Assembly (NCBI GenBank): GCA_003536295.1
Contig: DPZQ01000149.1
Location: 403 to 5,447, forward strand
Direction of reading: 5' to 3'
From: Rhodobacter sp.
Lineage (GTDB): Bacteria; Pseudomonadota; Alphaproteobacteria; Rhodobacterales; Rhodobacteraceae
Length of the DNA stretch: 5,045 nucleotides
Shown here: positions 4,349-5,045 of the stretch, piece after piece
Layout: each line of letters starts with the position of its first letter
Position numbering within the stretch: the stretch's first letter is position 1
The notes under the pieces: generated by a model
Told to the model about the DNA's origin: nothing
Databases searched by the model: none
What the model saw: only the letters and a program-made list of their open reading frames with translations
Position numbers and translations under genes: made by a program

Positions 4349-4728
4349 TATGCGGTCTCCCCAACTTGGCGGACCGTGATGGTCAGCTCGCTGAATGGTT
4401 TCATGATTTTGCCAAAACGGCCCCGCGCACGTGGGCGACCGCGTTTCATCACCAGGTTTTTGCCACAATATGCTTCTGTTACTACCAACGCATCAACATC
4501 CAAACCATGGTTGTTTTCAGCATTTGCAATCGCGGACTGCAAGCATTTCAATACGTCCTGGCTGATACGACGCTTCGAGAACGTCAAATCGGCGATAGCC
4601 TTGTCGACCTTTTTACCGCGGATAAGAGCAGCAACTAGGTTCAACTTTTGTGGCGAAGTGCGAAGCATTTTGGCTTTTGCCATTGCTTCATTTTCAGCCA
4701 CGCGGCGCGGATTCTTTTCCTTACCCAT
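4348..4728 (-). CDS. rplV: Large-subunit ribosomal protein uL22 (L22)
   Basis: This 126-residue protein is L22, which spans the 23S rRNA domains and sends a long beta-hairpin into the polypeptide exit tunnel. The hairpin tip is clear at about residues 94-108 (MKRGRPRARGRFGKI). The MKR there corresponds to the site whose deletion gives macrolide resistance in E. coli, and it is intact. The core TSPQKLNLVAALIRGKKV is at about 24-41 and AIANAENNHGLDVD at about 66-79. It is 16 residues longer than E. coli L22 (110), because of an N-terminal extension beginning MGKEKNPRRVAENEAMAK that I recall from Rhodobacterales. The ATG at 4728 is 3 nt after the rpsS stop, with GAGGAAG inside the end of rpsS. 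In-frame ATGs at codons 16 and 21 are weaker start choices. Confidence 0.97.
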   Translation of the reverse strand: MGKEKNPRRVAENEAMAKAKMLRTSPQKLNLVAALIRGKKVDKAIADLTFSKRRISQDVLKCLQSAIANAENNHGLDVDALVVTEAYCGKNLVMKRGRPRARGRFGKIMKPFSELTITVRQVGETA

Positions 4729-4731
4729 GGT

Positions 4732-5010
4732 TTACTTCCTCTTCGCTTTTTTATCAGCCGCGTGACCGTAATAGGTCCGAGTTGGCGAATACTCACCAAA
4801 CTTTTGGCCAATCATTTCTTCTGATACCATTACGGGGATGTGTTTTTTGCCGTTATAAACGCCAAAAGTCAAACCCACGAACTGTGGCAAGATGGTTGAG
4901 CGCCGTGACCAAATTTTGATCACTTCACTTTTACCCGATTCACGCGACTTTTCTGCCTTTTTAAGGACATAGCCGTCAACGAACGGGCCTTTCCAAACTG
5001 AACGTGCCAT
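4732..5010 (-). CDS. rpsS: Small-subunit ribosomal protein uS19 (S19)
   Basis: This 92-residue protein has the E. coli length. S19 is in the 30S head, forms a complex with S13, and contacts the 50S subunit through intersubunit bridges. The N-terminus reads MARSVWKGPFVDGYVLKK. The family signature runs from about residue 58 to 80 (IPVMVSEEMIGQKFGEY followed by SPTRTY). The basic C-terminal end is DKKAKRK. The ATG at 5010 is 15 nt after the rplB stop, and AAGGG overlapping that stop is the likely Shine-Dalgarno sequence, about 12 nt from the start and so slightly far. The next gene, rplV, starts 3 nt after the stop. Confidence 0.98.
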   Translation of the reverse strand: MARSVWKGPFVDGYVLKKAEKSRESGKSEVIKIWSRRSTILPQFVGLTFGVYNGKKHIPVMVSEEMIGQKFGEYSPTRTYYGHAADKKAKRK

Positions 5011-5025
5011 GATTAAGAATGACCC

Positions 5026-5045
5026 TTATGGCTTGCGACGCCGCA
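5026..5045 (-). CDS. rplB: Large-subunit ribosomal protein uL2 (L2), last codons, cut by window edge
   Basis: Only the last five codons and the TAA stop (5028-5026) are present, giving a C-terminal RRRKP. A basic C-terminus directly before rpsS fits L2, the 23S rRNA-binding protein next to the peptidyl transferase centre and the gene that precedes rpsS in S10 operons. The peptide is too short to identify alone, so the call rests mainly on conserved gene order. The frame with this stop is the only one giving a plausible basic tail. Confidence 0.7.

Noticed and set aside
4349..4468. Upstream in-frame extension of rpsC by 40 codons
   Set aside because: It overlaps rplV, and the ATG at 4348 gives the universal MGQKVNP start with a TAATG overlap.
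4142..4765. A 207-codon open frame on the plus strand opposite rplV and parts of rpsC and rpsS
   Set aside because: It runs antisense to unmistakable ribosomal protein genes, has no recognisable domain, and is rich in Phe, Ser, Thr and Ala as expected from the complement of basic-protein codons. It is a shadow frame.

Overview
The window is a run of ribosomal protein genes, all on the minus strand. It is the central part of the bacterial S10-spc superoperon. Read in transcript order (from high to low coordinates) it holds the last codons of rplB (L2), then rpsS (S19), rplV (L22), rpsC (S3), rplP (L16), rpmC (L29), rpsQ (S17), rplN (L14), rplX (L24), rplE (L5), rpsN (S14), rpsH (S8), rplF (L6), and the first 19 codons of rplR (L18). 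The order matches that of E. coli. No mobile element, tRNA, CRISPR array or unknown gene was found. The plus-strand open frames are antisense shadows.

The proteins look alphaproteobacterial, most likely Rhodobacterales (Roseobacter-like). This rests on remembered family sequences, not on a search. The supporting signs are the L22 and L18 N-termini, the L29 sequence, the polar S3 C-terminal tail after the conserved GEILEHDP segment, and the zinc-free 101-residue S14. Base composition looks moderate by eye (about half G+C), which is low for that order but seen in marine members.

The genes are very tightly packed. In transcript order the gaps are 15, 3, -1, 12, 110, 11, 65, -1, -1, 18, 12, 10 and 11 nt. 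Three junctions (rplV/rpsC, rplN/rplX, rplX/rplE) are TAATG overlaps in which stop and start share one base. Nearly every gene has a purine-rich Shine-Dalgarno sequence lying in or beside the stop of the gene before it, as expected for translational coupling.

Only two gaps break this pattern, and they hold the parts most worth a second look. The 110-nt rplP-rpmC gap (3102-3211) is almost entirely filled by three consecutive hairpins at 3121-3200. The strongest is a 13-bp stem whose two G-U pairs make sense only in the mRNA sense. The 65-nt rpsQ-rplN gap (2582-2646) sits where E. coli splits the S10 and spc operons. It holds a small imperfect hairpin and a competing pairing that would cover the rplN Shine-Dalgarno sequence. 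Both could be cis-acting RNA elements (attenuation, processing or ribosomal-protein feedback), but this is inference from the sequence alone.
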